Source of the DNA: Pseudomonadota bacterium
Lineage (GTDB): Bacteria; Pseudomonadota; Alphaproteobacteria; Acetobacterales; Acetobacteraceae
Direction of reading: 5' to 3'
Length of the DNA stretch: 64,000 nt
Assembly: GCA_021845985.1 (NCBI GenBank)
Contig: JAJZES010000045.1
Span: forward strand, 145,575-209,574
In this document: piece after piece, positions 20,704 to 33,511 of the stretch
How positions within the stretch are numbered: the stretch's first letter is position 1
Layout: each line of letters starts with the position of its first letter
Program-made: the position numbers and the translations under genes
Notes under the pieces: model-generated
What the model was told of the DNA's origin: nothing
Seen by the model: only the letters and a program-made list of their open reading frames with translations
Databases searched by the model: none

Positions 20704-22770
20704 ATGGCGAAAGTCACCGTGGACGGCATCACCGTCGAGGTTCCCGCCGGCTCGAACGTGCTGCAGGCCTGTGAGGCGGCGGGCAAGGAAATCCCGCGCT
20801 TCTGCTACCATGACCGGCTGTCGGTCGCCGGCAATTGCCGCATGTGTCTGGTGGAGATCGAGAAGGCACCGCCGAAGCCGATTTCGTCGTGCTCCTATCC
20901 GGTGGCCGACGGCATGGTGGTGCACACCGACAGCCCGATGGTGCGCAAGGCGCGGCGCGGGGTAATGGAATTCCTGCTGATCAACCATCCGCTCGACTGC
21001 CCGATCTGCGACCAGGGCGGCGAGTGCGACCTGCAGGATCAGGCGGTCGGCTATGGCGTGGACCATTCGCGCTATGCCGAGAACAAGCGCGCGGTGAAGG
21101 ACAAATATCTCGGCCCGCTGGTCAAGACGGTGATGACGCGGTGCATCCACTGCACCCGCTGCATCCGCTTCGCCGCCGAGATTGCCGGTGTCGAGGAACT
21201 CGGCGCCACCTCGCGCGGCGAGGGCATGGAAGTCGGCACCTATGTCGAGAAGGCGCTGAGCTCCGAATTGTCCGGCTGCCTGATCGACATCTGCCCGGTC
21301 GGCGCGCTGACCTCGAAGCCTTATGCGTTCGTGGCGCGGCCGTGGGAGCTGCGCAAAACCGACAGCGTCGATGTGCTGGACGCGGTCGGCGCCAGCATCC
21401 GTATCGACGCGCGCGGGCCGGAAGTGCTGCGCATCCTGCCGCGCATCAATGACGACGTGAATGAGGAATGGCTTGGCGACAAGTCGCGCTTTGCCATCGA
21501 CGGGTTGAAGCGGCGGCGGCTCGATGCGTGCTGGGTGCGGCGCGACGGGCAGTTGCATCGCGCCACCTGGGCGGAGGCGTTCGACGCCATCGCGACACGG
21601 CTCGACGGCATGCGCGGCGAGCGCATCGGCGCCATCGCCGGCAACCTCGCCGATGCCGAGAGCATGCTGGCGCTGAAGGACCTGATGGCGACACTCGGCT
21701 CGGCAAATCTGGATTGCCGGCAGGACGGTTCGGCGATCGACGCATCGCGGCGCGATTTCTATACCTTCAACACCTCGATTGCCGGGATCGAAGAGGCCGA
21801 TGCGGTGCTGCTGATTGGCAGCAACCCGCGCCGGGAGGCGCCGCTGATCAATGCGCGGCTGCGCAAACGCTGGCTGCAGACCAATGGCGCGTTGAAAATC
21901 GGCGCCATCGGGCCGCAGGCGGACCTGACCTATCCGGTGCAGACGCTGGGCGACTCGCCGGCGCTGCTGACGGCGCTGCGCGACGGTGCGCAGCCGTTTG
22001 CCGAGGTGCTGCGCAAGGCCGCCAAACCGATGCTGATTGTCGGGCAGGGCGCGCTGCTGCGGCCGGATGGGGCTGCGGTCCTCGCCGCGGCGTGGCAACT
22101 GGCGCAGGCGAGCGGCATGCTCGGTGCCGAGTGGCACGGCTTCAACGTGCTGCACACCGCCGCGGCGCGCGTCGCGGCGCTCGATCTCGGCTTCCTGCCG
22201 GGGCCGCGCGGGCGCACCTTCGCCGGCATGATGAGCGGCGGCGTCGATCTGCTGTGGCTGCTCGGCGCCGACGAGTTCGACACCGGGCGTATCGGCCGCG
22301 AGACCTTCGTGGTCTATCAGGGCCATCATGGCGACCGCGGCGCCGCCCGTGCCGATGTCATTCTGCCCGGCGCCGCCTACACCGAAAAGAACGGCACCTA
22401 TGTCAACACCGAGGGCCGGGTGCAGCGCGGCTTCGCCGCGGTGGCGCCGCCGGGCGAGGCGCGGGCCGACTGGACCATCCTGCGCGCGTTCAGCGAGCGT
22501 CTCGGCCGCCGGCTGCCCTATGACGGCATCGAGGCGCTGCGGGCGCGGATGGAGCAACTCAACCCGGTGTTCGCCCGCCTCGACGTCTCGCCGCGCTTCG
22601 GCGCGACCGACCCGACCGGGCCGGAGGCCGGCGACATTGCGCTCAGCGACACGGGCTTTGTCTATGCGGTGGCCAATTACTACCAGACCGATCCGATCAG
22701 CCGGGCCAGTCCGACGATGACGCAATGCACCGAGATCTATCGGCCGACCCTGGCCGTGGCGGCGGAATAG
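20704..22770 (+). CDS. nuoG: NADH-quinone oxidoreductase subunit G
   Basis: A 688-residue 75-kDa subunit. The N-terminal ferredoxin-like [2Fe-2S] domain has [15 protein letters not shown]. The His/Cys-ligated cluster N5 motif is [20 protein letters not shown] further [4Fe-4S] site is [10 protein letters not shown] with [10 protein letters not shown]. The remaining 450 residues are the molybdopterin-oxidoreductase-like domain, without an active molybdenum site in this family. Length is normal for alphaproteobacteria. It starts five bases after nuoF and ends with TAG. Confidence 0.97.
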   Translation: MAKVTVDGITVEVPAGSNVLQACEAAGKEIPRFCYHDRLSVAGNCRMCLVEIEKAPPKPISSCSYPVADGMVVHTDSPMVRKARRGVMEFLLINHPLDCPICDQGGECDLQDQAVGYGVDHSRYAENKRAVKDKYLGPLVKTVMTRCIHCTRCIRFAAEIAGVEELGATSRGEGMEVGTYVEKALSSELSGCLIDICPVGALTSKPYAFVARPWELRKTDSVDVLDAVGASIRIDARGPEVLRILPRINDDVNEEWLGDKSRFAIDGLKRRRLDACWVRRDGQLHRATWAEAFDAIATRLDGMRGERIGAIAGNLADAESMLALKDLMATLGSANLDCRQDGSAIDASRRDFYTFNTSIAGIEEADAVLLIGSNPRREAPLINARLRKRWLQTNGALKIGAIGPQADLTYPVQTLGDSPALLTALRDGAQPFAEVLRKAAKPMLIVGQGALLRPDGAAVLAAAWQLAQASGMLGAEWHGFNVLHTAAARVAALDLGFLPGPRGRTFAGMMSGGVDLLWLLGADEFDTGRIGRETFVVYQGHHGDRGAARADVILPGAAYTEKNGTYVNTEGRVQRGFAAVAPPGEARADWTILRAFSERLGRRLPYDGIEALRARMEQLNPVFARLDVSPRFGATDPTGPEAGDIALSDTGFVYAVANYYQTDPISRASPTMTQCTEIYRPTLAVAAE

Positions 22771-22774
22771 CGCG

Positions 22775-23791
22775 ATGAGCGGATTTTTTGCCACGCCGGT
22801 CGGCTACACGCTGCTGATCCTGGCCGAGACGCTGGCCATGCTGGTGCCGCTGCTGATCGGCGTCGCCTATCTGACGCTGGCCGAGCGCAAGGTGATGGCG
22901 GCGATGCAGTTGCGGCGCGGGCCGAACGTGGTTGGCCCGTTCGGGCTGTGGCAGCCCTTCGCCGACGCCATCAAGATGCTGATGAAGGAAACCATCATCC
23001 CGACCGGCGCCAACCGGGTGCTGTTCCTGATGGCGCCGATGCTGACCTTCGGGCTGGCGATGATCGCCTGGGCGGTGATCCCGGTGAATAATGGCTGGGC
23101 GGTCGCCGACATCAATGTTGGCGTGCTCTACCTGTTCGCGATTTCCTCGCTCGGCGTCTATGGCGTGATCATCGCCGGCTGGGCCAGCAACTCGAAATAT
23201 GCGTTTCTCGGGGCGCTGCGCAGCGCCGCCCAGATGGTTTCGTACGAGGTCTCGATCGGCTTCGTCATGGTGACGGTGCTGCTGTGCGTCGGCAGCCTCA
23301 ATCTCAACGACATCGTGCTGGCGCAGCGGCATATCTGGTTCTGCATCCCGCTGCTGCCGATGTTCGTGGTGTTTTTCATCTCGGCGCTGGCGGAGACCAA
23401 CCGCTCGCCGTTCGACCTGCCGGAGGGCGAGAGCGAGATCGTCGCCGGCTTCTTCGTCGAATACAGCGCCATGGCCTTCGCGCTGTTCTTCCTTGGCGAA
23501 TACGCCAACATGATCCTGATGAGCGCGATGACGACGATCCTGTTTCTCGGCGGCTGGCTGGCGCCGTTCGGCGTCGCGCCGTTCACCTCGCTGCCGGGGC
23601 CGATCTGGTTCATCCTCAAGGTCGCGCTCTGCCTGTTCGTGTTCATCTGGGTGCGCGCCACCTTCCCGCGTTATCGCTATGATCAGCTCATGCGGCTTGG
23701 CTGGAAGGTGTTTCTGCCGCTGTCGCTGCTGTGGCTGGTGATCACCGCGGGGGCGCTGATGGCATTCGGCTGGCTGCCCCATGCGACCTGA
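22775..23791 (+). CDS. nuoH: NADH-quinone oxidoreductase subunit H
   Basis: A 338-residue membrane subunit with about eight helices that joins the peripheral arm to the membrane arm and shapes the quinone tunnel. Signatures are [20 protein letters not shown] near the N-terminus, [20 protein letters not shown] in the middle and [13 protein letters not shown] near the end. It starts four bases after nuoG. Confidence 0.97.
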   Translation: MSGFFATPVGYTLLILAETLAMLVPLLIGVAYLTLAERKVMAAMQLRRGPNVVGPFGLWQPFADAIKMLMKETIIPTGANRVLFLMAPMLTFGLAMIAWAVIPVNNGWAVADINVGVLYLFAISSLGVYGVIIAGWASNSKYAFLGALRSAAQMVSYEVSIGFVMVTVLLCVGSLNLNDIVLAQRHIWFCIPLLPMFVVFFISALAETNRSPFDLPEGESEIVAGFFVEYSAMAFALFFLGEYANMILMSAMTTILFLGGWLAPFGVAPFTSLPGPIWFILKVALCLFVFIWVRATFPRYRYDQLMRLGWKVFLPLSLLWLVITAGALMAFGWLPHAT

Positions 23792-23806
23792 AGGAGCCTG
23801 AGACCG

Positions 23807-24295
23807 ATGGCGTTCCTCGACCGCACCGCGCGCAGCCTGCTGCTCGGCGAGTTGCTCGGCGGCATGGCGCTGACGCTGCGCTATTTCTTCAAGCGCAAGG
23901 TGACGCTGAACTACCCGTATGAGAAGAACCCGCTCAGCCCGCGCTTCCGCGGCGAGCATGCGCTGCGCCGCTACCCGAACGGCGAGGAGCGCTGCATCGC
24001 CTGCAAATTGTGCGAGGCGGTGTGCCCGGCGCAGGCAATCACCATCGAGGCGGAGCCGCGGGACGACGGATCGCGGCGGACAACGCGCTACGACATCGAC
24101 ATGACCAAGTGCATCTACTGCGGGCTGTGCGAGGAAGCCTGTCCGGTGGATGCCATCGTCGAAGGCCCGAACTTCGAGTTCGCGACCGAGACGCGCGAGG
24201 AGCTGCTATACGACAAGGCGAAGCTGCTGGCCAACGGGGACCGGTGGGAGCCGGAACTGGCGCGCCGGCTGGAACTGGACGCGCCGTTCCGCTGA
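23807..24295 (+). CDS. nuoI: NADH-quinone oxidoreductase subunit I
   Basis: A 162-residue ferredoxin-type subunit (TYKY) that holds clusters N6a and N6b. Its two eight-cysteine motifs are [16 protein letters not shown] and [16 protein letters not shown]. The N-terminal helix anchors it to the membrane arm. The start has AAGGAGCCTGAGACCG upstream. After its stop, an 11-codon mini-ORF (24304-24339) bridges to nuoJ; it may only couple translation. Confidence 0.97.
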   Translation: MAFLDRTARSLLLGELLGGMALTLRYFFKRKVTLNYPYEKNPLSPRFRGEHALRRYPNGEERCIACKLCEAVCPAQAITIEAEPRDDGSRRTTRYDIDMTKCIYCGLCEEACPVDAIVEGPNFEFATETREELLYDKAKLLANGDRWEPELARRLELDAPFR

Positions 24296-24336
24296 GAGGC
24301 TGACATGACACGCATTCCATTCGGCGAGGCGGACGC

Positions 24337-25032
<696 letters not shown>

Positions 25033-25035
25033 GCC

Positions 25036-25347
25036 ATGCTGCCGGTTGCGTTGTCGCATTACCTCGTCGTCGCCGCGCTGCTGCTGGTGCTCGGGGTGTT
25101 CGGCATTTTCCTGAACCGCAAGAACGTCATCATCATGCTGATGTCGGTCGAGCTGATCCTGCTCGCGGCCAATCTCAACCTCGTCGCCTTTTCCGCCGTG
25201 CTGCAGGATCTGGTCGGCCAGGTGTTCGTGATGTTCACCCTGACCGTCGCCGCGGCCGAGGCGGCGATCGGGCTGGCCATCGTGGTGATCTATTTCCGCA
25301 ATCGCGGCTCGATCCAGGTCGAGGACGTGAACCTGATGAAGGGCTGA
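25036..25347 (+). CDS. nuoK: NADH-quinone oxidoreductase subunit K
   Basis: A 103-residue membrane subunit with three helices. The conserved glutamates of the antiporter-like path are seen in [20 protein letters not shown] and [15 protein letters not shown]. It starts three bases after nuoJ and ends four bases before nuoL. Length is standard. Confidence 0.97.
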   Translation: MLPVALSHYLVVAALLLVLGVFGIFLNRKNVIIMLMSVELILLAANLNLVAFSAVLQDLVGQVFVMFTLTVAAAEAAIGLAIVVIYFRNRGSIQVEDVNLMKG

Positions 25348-25351
25348 GCCG

Positions 25352-27283
25352 ATGCTTTACGCCGTCGCCGTCTTTGCCCCGCTGCTTGGCTCCGCCATTG
25401 CCGGATTGTTCGGCCGCGCCATCGGCGATCGCGCCGCCCAGGCGGTGACCATCCTGTGCATGGTCCTGGCCTCGATCTGCGGTGTCACCGCCTTCGTGCA
25501 ACTGGTCTATCTCGGCGCCCCCAGCGGGATGGTGGTGCTCGGCGACTGGGTGCAGGCCGGGTCGTTCCATGTCTCCTGGGCGTTGCACTACGACACGCTG
25601 TCGGCGGTGATGGTGGCGATGGTGACCTGCGTGGCGACGCTGATTCACATCTACAGCGTCGGCTACATGAGCCACGACCACAGCATCGCGCGGTTCTTCA
25701 GCTATCTCAGCCTGTTCAGCTTCGCCATGTTGATGCTGGTGAGCGCGGATAATCTGTTGCAGTTGTTCTTCGGCTGGGAGGGTGTCGGCCTCGCCTCGTA
25801 TCTGCTGATCGGCTTCTGGTACGACCGGCCGAGCGCCTGTGCCGCGGCGATGAAGGCGTTCATCGTCAACCGGGTCGGCGATCTCGGGTTTGCCGTCGGC
25901 ATCGCGCTGGTGTTCACGCTGTTCGGCTCGATCGAGTTCGGCAGCATCTTCGCCAATGTGCCGGCGCATATGGACGCGACCTATCATCTGCTGGGCCATG
26001 ACTGGCGCGCCTATGAGGTGGTCGGCATCCTGCTGTTCATCGGTGCGATGGGCAAATCGGCGCAGATCGGTCTGCATGTCTGGCTGCCGGATGCGATGGA
26101 GGGGCCGACGCCGGTGTCGGCGCTGATTCACGCGGCGACCATGGTGACCGCCGGCGTGTTCCTGATGGCGCGGTTCTCCCCGGTGCTGGACTACGCGCCC
26201 GGTGCCATGGCGTTCGTCACCTTCATCGGCGCCACCACGGCGCTGTTTGCCGCAACCGTCGGCTGCGTGCAGAACGACATCAAGCGGGTGATCGCCTATT
26301 CCACCTGCTCGCAGCTTGGCTACATGTTCGTCGCCGCCGGCGTCGGCGCCTATCAGGCGTCGATCTTTCATCTGCTGACCCATGCCTTTTTCAAGGCGCT
26401 GCTGTTCCTGACGGCGGGTTCGGTGATCCACGCGATGTCGGACGAGCAGGACATGCGGCGCATGGGCGGCATCTGGCGGCTGATCCCGTTCACCTACGCG
26501 ATGATGTGGATCGGCAATCTGGCGCTGGGCGGGGTGTTTCCGTTCGCCGGCTATTTCTCCAAGGATGCGATCGTCGAAGCGGCCTGGGCGGCGCATACCG
26601 GCATCGGTCAGTACGGCTTCTGGTGCACGCTGATCGCGGCGTTCCTCACCGCGTTCTATTCCTGGCGGCTGCTGATCATGACCTTCCACGGAACGCCGCG
26701 GGCCGATCATCATGTGATGCAGCATGTCCATGAATCGCCGCCAGTGATGCTGGTGCCGCTGGCGTTGCTCGGCGTCGGCGCGGTGGTGGCGGGGTTTGTC
26801 TTCCGCGACCAGCTCATCGGCGCCGACTGGCAGGCGTTCTGGGGCAGCTCCATTCAGATCGCGCCGGGCAACCATGTGCTGCGCGACATGGAGGATCTGC
26901 CGGCCTGGGTGACGCTGTCGCCGAGCGTGCTCGGTCTGCTCGGCATCGCCACCGCCTATCTGTTCTACATGATCCGGCCGGAAATCCCGCCGCGTCTGGC
27001 CGCGGCATTCCCGGCCGGCTATCGGTTCCTGCTGAACAAATGGTATTTCGATGAGCTGTACGGGGTGGTCCTGGTGGCGCCGTTCCGGGCGCTGGCGCGG
27101 CTGCTGTGGCAGGTCGGCGATGTCACCCTCATCGACGGCGTGCCGAATGGTCTGGCGGCGCTGACCGCCGGCGGCTCGGCCCGCGTGGTCCGGCTGCAGA
27201 CCGGCTCGATCGCCGTGTACGCCTTCTCGATGCTGATCGGCCTCGTTGTGCTGGTCAGCGTCTTCCTGCTTTTTCTGCGGTGA
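25352..27283 (+). CDS. nuoL: NADH-quinone oxidoreductase subunit L
   Basis: A 643-residue proton-pumping antiporter-like subunit at the far end of the membrane arm. Key regions are [39 protein letters not shown] (conserved Glu) and [20 protein letters not shown] (conserved Lys), followed by [19 protein letters not shown] long C-terminal part carries the lateral helix and a final anchor ([19 protein letters not shown]). Confidence 0.97.
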   Translation: MLYAVAVFAPLLGSAIAGLFGRAIGDRAAQAVTILCMVLASICGVTAFVQLVYLGAPSGMVVLGDWVQAGSFHVSWALHYDTLSAVMVAMVTCVATLIHIYSVGYMSHDHSIARFFSYLSLFSFAMLMLVSADNLLQLFFGWEGVGLASYLLIGFWYDRPSACAAAMKAFIVNRVGDLGFAVGIALVFTLFGSIEFGSIFANVPAHMDATYHLLGHDWRAYEVVGILLFIGAMGKSAQIGLHVWLPDAMEGPTPVSALIHAATMVTAGVFLMARFSPVLDYAPGAMAFVTFIGATTALFAATVGCVQNDIKRVIAYSTCSQLGYMFVAAGVGAYQASIFHLLTHAFFKALLFLTAGSVIHAMSDEQDMRRMGGIWRLIPFTYAMMWIGNLALGGVFPFAGYFSKDAIVEAAWAAHTGIGQYGFWCTLIAAFLTAFYSWRLLIMTFHGTPRADHHVMQHVHESPPVMLVPLALLGVGAVVAGFVFRDQLIGADWQAFWGSSIQIAPGNHVLRDMEDLPAWVTLSPSVLGLLGIATAYLFYMIRPEIPPRLAAAFPAGYRFLLNKWYFDELYGVVLVAPFRALARLLWQVGDVTLIDGVPNGLAALTAGGSARVVRLQTGSIAVYAFSMLIGLVVLVSVFLLFLR

Positions 27284-27287
27284 GACC

Positions 27288-28811
27288 ATGAACGCGGCCG
27301 GCTTTCCCGTCCTTTCGCTCGTCACCTGGCTGCCGATCGTCGGCTGCCTCGTCATCATGTCCATCCGCGGCGACGAGGAGACGGTGGCGGCGAATGCCCG
27401 CTGGACGGCGCTGTGGACCAGTCTGATCGTCTTCGTCGTCTCGCTGGTGCTCTGGGTGCGCTTCGATGCCGCCGATCCGGGCTTTCAGTTCGTCGAAAGC
27501 GCGGCGTGGCTGCCGCAATGGGGCATCACCTACAAGCTCGGCGTCGATGGCATTTCGGTGCTGTTCGTGCTGCTGGCGACGCTGCTGACGCCAATCTGCA
27601 TTCTGGCGAGCTGGGAGTCGGTGCGGGTGCGGGTGCGCGAATACATGCTCGCCTTCCTGGTGCTGGAAACCATGATGGTCGGCATGTTCGCCGCACTCGA
27701 CTTCGTCGTCTTCTACATGTTCTTCGAGGGCGTGCTGATCCCGATGTATCTGATCATCGGCGTATGGGGCGGCCAGCGCCGCGTCTATGCGGCGATGAAG
27801 TTCTTTCTCTACACGCTCGCCGGCTCGGTGCTGATGCTGCTGGCGCTGCTGGCGATGTGGTATCAGGCCGGCACGACGGACATCCCGACGCTGCTGCGCA
27901 CGCCGTTTCCGGCGCATATGCAGACCTGGCTGTTTCTCGCCTTTCTGGCCTCGTTTGCGGTCAAGGTGCCGATGTGGCCGGTGCACACCTGGCTGCCCGA
28001 CGCGCATGTCGAGGCGCCAACCGCGGGATCGGTCATTCTTGCCGGCGTGCTGTTGAAGATGGGCGGCTACGGCTTCCTGCGCTTCTCGCTGCCGATGCTG
28101 CCGATCGCCTCGGCGCATCTGGCGCCGCTGATGTTCACCTTGTCGGTGGTCGCGGTGATCTACACCTCGTTCGTCGCCTTTGCGCAGACCGACATGAAGA
28201 AGCTGATCGCCTATTCGTCGGTGGCGCATATGGGCATCGTCACCATCGGCATCTTTACCGCCAACATGCAGGGCGTCTCGGGGGCGATGTTTCAGATGCT
28301 GTCGCACGGCATCGTCTCGGCGGCGTTGTTCCTCTGCGTCGGCGTCGTCTATGACCGCGTCCACACGCGCGAGATCGCGCGCTATGGCGGGCTTGCCGAC
28401 CGCATGCCGGCGTATGCGGCGGTGTTCATGCTGTTCACCATGGCCAGCATCGGCCTGCCCGGCACATCCGGCTTCGTCGGCGAGTTTCTGGTGCTGGTCG
28501 GCGCCTTCCAGGTCAATTTCTGGCTCGCCGTACTCGGCAGTCTCGGCATGATCCTGGGTGCCGCCTATGCGCTGTGGCTGTATCGCCGCATCATCTTCGG
28601 CGGTATCACCCGCGACGATCTGCGCGCCATCCTCGATCTGTCGCCGCGCGAGATTGCGGTATTTGCCCCGCTCGCCGTGCTGACGCTGTGGATGGGCGTC
28701 TTTCCGTCGAGCTTCAGCGGTTTCTGGGATGCTGCGGTGGGGGCGATGGTGGAGCGACATCAGGCCGCCCTGCACCTGTCCACCCTGCTGGCCGCGGTGA
28801 CACCGCAATGA
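27288..28811 (+). CDS. nuoM: NADH-quinone oxidoreductase subunit M
   Basis: A 507-residue antiporter-like proton-pumping subunit. Signatures are [20 protein letters not shown] (conserved Glu), [20 protein letters not shown] (conserved Lys) and [15 protein letters not shown]. The chosen ATG at 27288 follows the nuoL stop by four bases; the earlier in-frame start lies inside nuoL. Its stop overlaps the nuoN ATG. Confidence 0.97.
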   Translation: MNAAGFPVLSLVTWLPIVGCLVIMSIRGDEETVAANARWTALWTSLIVFVVSLVLWVRFDAADPGFQFVESAAWLPQWGITYKLGVDGISVLFVLLATLLTPICILASWESVRVRVREYMLAFLVLETMMVGMFAALDFVVFYMFFEGVLIPMYLIIGVWGGQRRVYAAMKFFLYTLAGSVLMLLALLAMWYQAGTTDIPTLLRTPFPAHMQTWLFLAFLASFAVKVPMWPVHTWLPDAHVEAPTAGSVILAGVLLKMGGYGFLRFSLPMLPIASAHLAPLMFTLSVVAVIYTSFVAFAQTDMKKLIAYSSVAHMGIVTIGIFTANMQGVSGAMFQMLSHGIVSAALFLCVGVVYDRVHTREIARYGGLADRMPAYAAVFMLFTMASIGLPGTSGFVGEFLVLVGAFQVNFWLAVLGSLGMILGAAYALWLYRRIIFGGITRDDLRAILDLSPREIAVFAPLAVLTLWMGVFPSSFSGFWDAAVGAMVERHQAALHLSTLLAAVTPQ

Positions 28812-30247
28812 GCGCGACAATGATGAACTGGTCCCTGGCGGTACCGGAGCTGGTGCTGGCCTGCTGCGGCATGGCGATCCTGCTGTTTGGCGCGCTGATG
28901 AAGCGGCGCGAGACGTTCCATCTCGCCTCGATGCTGACCATCGGCGCTTTTCTGATCACCGCCATGCTGGTGATCGCCGGGCCGCACGGCCTCGCCTATC
29001 ACGGGCAGTTCGTCGCCGACAGTTTTTCCGGCTTCGTCAAGCTGCTGGTGCTGGCCGGCTCGGCATTCGCGGTGGTGGCCTCGCTCGACTACAACGAGCA
29101 TGAGAATCTGCGACGGTTCGAGTTTCCGGTGCTGATCCTGTTCGCCACCGTCGGCATGATGCTGATGGCCTCGGCGGTCAATCTGATGACGCTGTATGTC
29201 GGGCTGGAACTGCAGTCGCTCAGCATCTACGTGCTCGCCGCCTTCGCCCGCGACCAGCTCCGCTCGTCGGAGGCCGGGCTGAAATATTTCGTTCTCGGCG
29301 CGCTCGCCTCGGGGCTGCTGCTGTACGGCATTTCGCTGATTTATGGCTTCACCGGGTCGATGCAGTTTGACCAGCTCGCCCGCGTGCTGGCCGATCCGGC
29401 GCGGGTCTCGCCGGGCCTCATCGTCGGCATTGTCTTCCTCGTCGCCGGCCTTGCCTTCAAGGTGTCGGCGGTGCCGTTCCATATGTGGACGCCCGATGTC
29501 TATGAGGGCGCGCCGACGCCGGTGACGCTGCTGATGGGCACCTCGCCGAAGGTGGCGGCGATGGCGTTGCTGGTGCGCGCCATGGCGACGCCGTTCGGTC
29601 ATCTGCTCGGCCAGTGGCAACAGCTCATCGTGCTGGTGTCGATCGCCTCGATGCTGCTCGGCGCGCTGGCGGCGATCGGTCAGCGCAACATCAAGCGGCT
29701 GATGGCGTATTCGTCGATCGGCCACATGGGCTATGTGCTGATCGGTCTGGCCGCCGGCACGCCGGCCGGCATCCGTGGCGTGCTGCTCTATCTCGTCACC
29801 TATGTCTTCATGAGCGCCGGCACATTCGCCTGCATTCTGGCGATGCGCCGCCGCGGCGTGATGCTGGAGCAGATCGCCGATCTTGGCGGCCTCGGCCGGC
29901 GCGATCCGGTGCTGGCGATGTGGCTGACCGTGTTCATGTTCAGCATGGCCGGTATTCCGCCGTTCTCGGGGTTCTGGGCAAAATACTTCATCTTCACCGC
30001 GGCGGTGCAATCCGGCCTGTGGGCGCTGGCGGTGATCGGGGTGCTGACCAGTGTGATCGGCGCGTATTATTACATTCGTATCATCAAGGTGATGTATTTC
30101 GACGAGCCGCAGGAGGCGTTCGATCCGCGGCCGCCGTCGCTGTCGCTGCTCGCCGCCGGCAGCGGTCTGTTCACGACGCTGTTTTTCGTCTTTCCCGCCC
30201 CGTTCGTCGGTGCCGCCGAGACGGCGGCCAAAGTGCTGTTCGGGTGA
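28808..30247 (+). CDS. nuoN: NADH-quinone oxidoreductase subunit N
   Basis: A 479-residue antiporter-like subunit. Conserved elements are [20 protein letters not shown] (Glu), [20 protein letters not shown] (Lys), and [20 protein letters not shown]. It completes the operon, so all 14 subunits A-N are present in standard order with no inserted genes. Its stop overlaps the GTG start of birA (GTGA), which ties biotin ligase to complex I expression. Confidence 0.97.
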   Translation: MSATMMNWSLAVPELVLACCGMAILLFGALMKRRETFHLASMLTIGAFLITAMLVIAGPHGLAYHGQFVADSFSGFVKLLVLAGSAFAVVASLDYNEHENLRRFEFPVLILFATVGMMLMASAVNLMTLYVGLELQSLSIYVLAAFARDQLRSSEAGLKYFVLGALASGLLLYGISLIYGFTGSMQFDQLARVLADPARVSPGLIVGIVFLVAGLAFKVSAVPFHMWTPDVYEGAPTPVTLLMGTSPKVAAMALLVRAMATPFGHLLGQWQQLIVLVSIASMLLGALAAIGQRNIKRLMAYSSIGHMGYVLIGLAAGTPAGIRGVLLYLVTYVFMSAGTFACILAMRRRGVMLEQIADLGGLGRRDPVLAMWLTVFMFSMAGIPPFSGFWAKYFIFTAAVQSGLWALAVIGVLTSVIGAYYYIRIIKVMYFDEPQEAFDPRPPSLSLLAAGSGLFTTLFFVFPAPFVGAAETAAKVLFG

Positions 30248-30972
30248 GTTCCGCCCGCCAGGGCGGCTGGCGGCTGGAAATCCATTCGGTGCTGCCCTCC
30301 ACCTCCGATCTCTGCCGCGTCCGGGCGCAGGCCGGGGCGGCGGAGGGGCTGGCGGTGCTGGCGCGGCGGCAGACCGACGGACGCGGGACGCAGGGCCGCG
30401 GTTGGGCCTCGGGCGCGGGCAATCTGTGCCTCTCGGTGCTGCTCCGCCCGGCCGAGCCGGCGCGGCGGGCGGCGGAGTGGTCGCTGCTCGCCGGGGTGGC
30501 GCTGGTGGAGGCGCTGGCGGTGCCGGCCGGGCTGGCGCTGAAATGGCCGAACGATGTTTTGCTGCACGGCCGCAAGCTGGCCGGAATCCTGGTCGAAAGC
30601 GCGGCCGAACCGGATGGCACGCTCGCCTGGCTGATCATCGGGATCGGCGTCAATCTGGCGGTTGCACCTGAGGTAAGCGGTAGGGCAACCGCCTGTCTGG
30701 CGGAGGTTGCACCGGCGCCGGCGCCGGAGATGTTCGCGGTTGCGCTGCTCGACCGGTTGGCGCTGTGGCGCGAGCGGCGGGCACAGGCGGGGTTCGCCCC
30801 GGTGCGCGAGGCCTGGCTGCGCCATGGGCCGCAGGCGGATTGCCGGATGGCCCTGCGCCTTGGGTCTGGCACGCGCGACGGTGGCTTTGCCGGGCTGGCG
30901 GAGGATGGCAGGTTGCTGCTGCGTGTTGACGGTCGCGTCGAAGCCTTCGCCGCCGGCGAGATTGTCGCCTGA
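30244..30972 (+). CDS. birA: Biotin-[acetyl-CoA-carboxylase] ligase
   Basis: A 242-residue biotin protein ligase that makes biotinyl-AMP and transfers biotin to carrier-protein lysine. Motifs are QTDGRGTQGRGW (biotin/ATP loop, family GRGRxGR), LKWPNDVLL and KLAGILVES. It lacks the N-terminal DNA-binding domain of E. coli BirA, so it is a ligase only. Start chosen as GTG 30244, which overlaps the nuoN stop. The N-terminus WRLEIHSVLPSTSDLCR supports that start. Confidence 0.92.
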   Translation: MSSARQGGWRLEIHSVLPSTSDLCRVRAQAGAAEGLAVLARRQTDGRGTQGRGWASGAGNLCLSVLLRPAEPARRAAEWSLLAGVALVEALAVPAGLALKWPNDVLLHGRKLAGILVESAAEPDGTLAWLIIGIGVNLAVAPEVSGRATACLAEVAPAPAPEMFAVALLDRLALWRERRAQAGFAPVREAWLRHGPQADCRMALRLGSGTRDGGFAGLAEDGRLLLRVDGRVEAFAAGEIVA

Positions 30973-31014
30973 TTCGGTTCAACGCCTGATCCAGCCGCGG
31001 AGGCGCGTGACCCC

Positions 31015-31824
31015 ATGCTGCTCGTGTTCGACGCCGGCAACACCAATGTCGTCGCTGCCATGCATGATGGGCGGGGCTGGCGCGGCAACTGGCGCATCGC
31101 CACCGACCCGCAACGTACCTCCGACGAATACGCCGTCTGGCTGCTGACGCTGTTGCAGCATGCCGGGCTGAAGCGCGAGGAGGTCAGCGCCGCGGTGATC
31201 GGCACCGTGGTTCCGGCGGCGCTCTATCACCTGCGCCGGCTGGTGCGCGACTGGTTCGATGTCGAGCCGCTGGTGGTGCGGTCAAATCTCGACTGGGGGT
31301 TTGCCATCCAGGTCGAGCAGCCGGAGGAGGTCGGCGCCGACCGGCTGCTCAACGCGCTGGCGGCGCATCGGACATATCGCGGGCCGCTGGTGGTGATTGA
31401 TTTCGGCACCGCCACCACCTTTGACGTGGTCGGCGCCGACGGCGCCTATCTCGGCGGCGTCATCGCCCCCGGCATCAACTTGTCGATCGAGGCGCTGCAC
31501 CGCGCCGCGGCGCGGCTGCCGCGCATCGGCATCGGCCGGCCGCACTCGGTGATCGGCCGCTCCACCGTGCCGGCCATGCAGTCGGGCATCTATTGGGGCT
31601 ATGTCGGCATGATCGAGGGGCTGGTGAACCGGATCAAGGCCGAGTTCGGCGCGCCGCTGAAGGTCGTCGCCACCGGCGGCCTCGCCCCGCTGCTGGCCGA
31701 GGGTACAACCGTGATCGAACGCACGGACCCCGATATCACGCTGGAAGGTATGCGCCTGTTGGCGGAGCGCAACCCGGTACCCACATCGTCGCGTGACAGA
31801 TTACGGCCGGCGGACAGCGACTGA
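31015..31824 (+). CDS. coaX: Type III pantothenate kinase
   Basis: A 269-residue kinase of the ASKHA fold that phosphorylates pantothenate in the first step of coenzyme A synthesis. Motifs are [12 protein letters not shown] (phosphate-1, catalytic Asp6), [31 protein letters not shown] and [15 protein letters not shown]. The start has GGAGGCG upstream. It lies 42 bases after birA in the likely extended operon. CoaX usually needs a monovalent cation and is not inhibited by CoA (family knowledge). Confidence 0.95.
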   Translation: MLLVFDAGNTNVVAAMHDGRGWRGNWRIATDPQRTSDEYAVWLLTLLQHAGLKREEVSAAVIGTVVPAALYHLRRLVRDWFDVEPLVVRSNLDWGFAIQVEQPEEVGADRLLNALAAHRTYRGPLVVIDFGTATTFDVVGADGAYLGGVIAPGINLSIEALHRAAARLPRIGIGRPHSVIGRSTVPAMQSGIYWGYVGMIEGLVNRIKAEFGAPLKVVATGGLAPLLAEGTTVIERTDPDITLEGMRLLAERNPVPTSSRDRLRPADSD

Positions 31825-31859
31825 CGCACCGCGGCGACCCCGAAGGGACTTCAACAGCG

Positions 31860-33506
31860 ATGGATTTGACGAACGGAGATCTGGCCTTCCTGCCATTGGG
31901 CGGGACCGGCGAGATCGGCATGAACCTTAATCTTTACCGCGCCGAGGGGCGTTGGCTGGCGGTTGATTGCGGCATCGGCTTCGGCGGCTCGGACCTGCCC
32001 GAGGTCGATGTCATGGTGCCCGACCCGGCCTTCATCGCCGAGCGGCGGGACAGCCTGGTCGGGCTGGTGATCACCCATGCGCATGAGGACCATCTCGGCG
32101 CCGTGGCGTGGCTGTGGCGGCAGTTGCGCTGCCCGGTCTATGCCACCCCGTTCGCCGCCGCGGTGCTGCGCCGCAAGCTGGCCGAGGCGCAGTTGCTGGC
32201 CGAGGTCAAGCTGCATGTGGTGCCGCCGGGCGGGTCGTTCGAACTGCCGCCGTTCAGCCTGCGGATGATCCCGGTGACGCATTCCACCCCGGAGGCGCAG
32301 GCGCTGGTCATCCGCACCGCCGCCGGCACGGTGCTGCATACCGGCGACTGGAAACTCGACTCCGAGCCGACCGTCGGGCCGCCGACCGACGAGGCCGCCT
32401 TCGCCGCGCTCGGCGAAGAGGGCGTGCTGGCGATGATCTGCGACTCGACCAATGCCATGGTCGAGGGGCATTCCGGCTCCGAGGGCGATGTGCGCCGGGC
32501 GCTGTCGGTGCTGATCGGCAGTCTGAGCGGGCGGGTGGCGGTGACCTGTTTTGCCAGCAACGTCGCCCGCGTCGAGTCGGTGGCGATGGCGGCGCGTGAT
32601 GCCGGGCGCTCCGTCGCCGTGGTCGGGCGCAGCCTGCGCAACCTGGAGGCGGCGGCGCGGGAGTGCGGCTATCTGCGCGGCATCCCGCCGTTCCTCGGCG
32701 AGGATGAGGCCAATGACATCCCCGACGACAATCTGCTGATCCTGGTCACCGGCAGCCAGGGCGAGCCGCGCAGCGCGCTCGCCCGCATCGCCGCCGACAG
32801 CCATCCGCGCATCGAGCTCGGCGAGGGCGATACGGTGGTGTTCAGCAGCCGCGTCATCCCCGGCAATGAGCGGGCGATCGGCACGGTGCAGGACAATCTG
32901 GTCCGCCGCGGCGTGCGGCTGATGACCGACACCGACCACATGATCCATGTCTCCGGCCACCCGGCGCGCGACGAACTGCGCCGGCTGTATCGGCTGGTGC
33001 GTCCGCGCCTGTCGGTGCCGGTGCATGGCGAGTGGCGGCATTTGTCGGCGCATGCGGCGCTGGCGCAGGAGGCGGGGATCAAGACCGTCCTGCTGGAGGA
33101 TGGCGACATCTTGAGCCTCGCCCCCGGCGTGCCGGAAATCGTCGATAGCGCGCCGGTCGGCCGGCTGGTGCTGGACGGCTCGCGGCTGGTGCCGTTGCAG
33201 GGCGGGGTGATGGGCGCGCGGCGGCGGATGATGTTCAACGGGATGGTCATCGCCAGCATTGCCGTCGATGACAGCGGGCGGCTGCGCGGCGCGCCGCGGC
33301 TGAGTGCGCCCGGCCTGTTCGAGCCGGATGATGCCGAGGCGGCGCGCGTCGTCGGCGAGTTTGCCGAGGCGCTGGCCGAGCTGCCGATCAGCCTGCGGCG
33401 GGAGGATGCCGGGCTGCTGGACGCGGCGAAGGCGGCGCTGCGGCGGGCGCTGGGCAAGCGGCTGCAGAAGCGTCCGCTGGTCGATGTGCACCTGCTGCGG
33501 GTCTGA
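31860..33506 (+). CDS. rnj: Ribonuclease J
   Basis: A 548-residue metallo-beta-lactamase/beta-CASP ribonuclease with 5'-3' exo- and endonuclease activity in RNA maturation and decay. The metal-binding motif THAHEDHLG (His73, His75, Asp77, His78) is near the N-terminus. The segment LVTGSQGEPRSALARIA is typical of the beta-CASP part, and HVSGHPARDELRRLYRLVRP belongs to the C-terminal half. The ATG follows coaX by 35 bases. RNase J is common in alphaproteobacteria beside or instead of other nucleases. Confidence 0.95.
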   Translation: MDLTNGDLAFLPLGGTGEIGMNLNLYRAEGRWLAVDCGIGFGGSDLPEVDVMVPDPAFIAERRDSLVGLVITHAHEDHLGAVAWLWRQLRCPVYATPFAAAVLRRKLAEAQLLAEVKLHVVPPGGSFELPPFSLRMIPVTHSTPEAQALVIRTAAGTVLHTGDWKLDSEPTVGPPTDEAAFAALGEEGVLAMICDSTNAMVEGHSGSEGDVRRALSVLIGSLSGRVAVTCFASNVARVESVAMAARDAGRSVAVVGRSLRNLEAAARECGYLRGIPPFLGEDEANDIPDDNLLILVTGSQGEPRSALARIAADSHPRIELGEGDTVVFSSRVIPGNERAIGTVQDNLVRRGVRLMTDTDHMIHVSGHPARDELRRLYRLVRPRLSVPVHGEWRHLSAHAALAQEAGIKTVLLEDGDILSLAPGVPEIVDSAPVGRLVLDGSRLVPLQGGVMGARRRMMFNGMVIASIAVDDSGRLRGAPRLSAPGLFEPDDAEAARVVGEFAEALAELPISLRREDAGLLDAAKAALRRALGKRLQKRPLVDVHLLRV

Positions 33507-33511
33507 CGCCG

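Noticed and set aside
19391..22770. Genome-wide reassignment of TAG
   Set aside because: nuoF and nuoG end in TAG at the expected protein ends, so TAG works as a stop. The internal TAG codons are confined to genes that mostly have other lesions as well.
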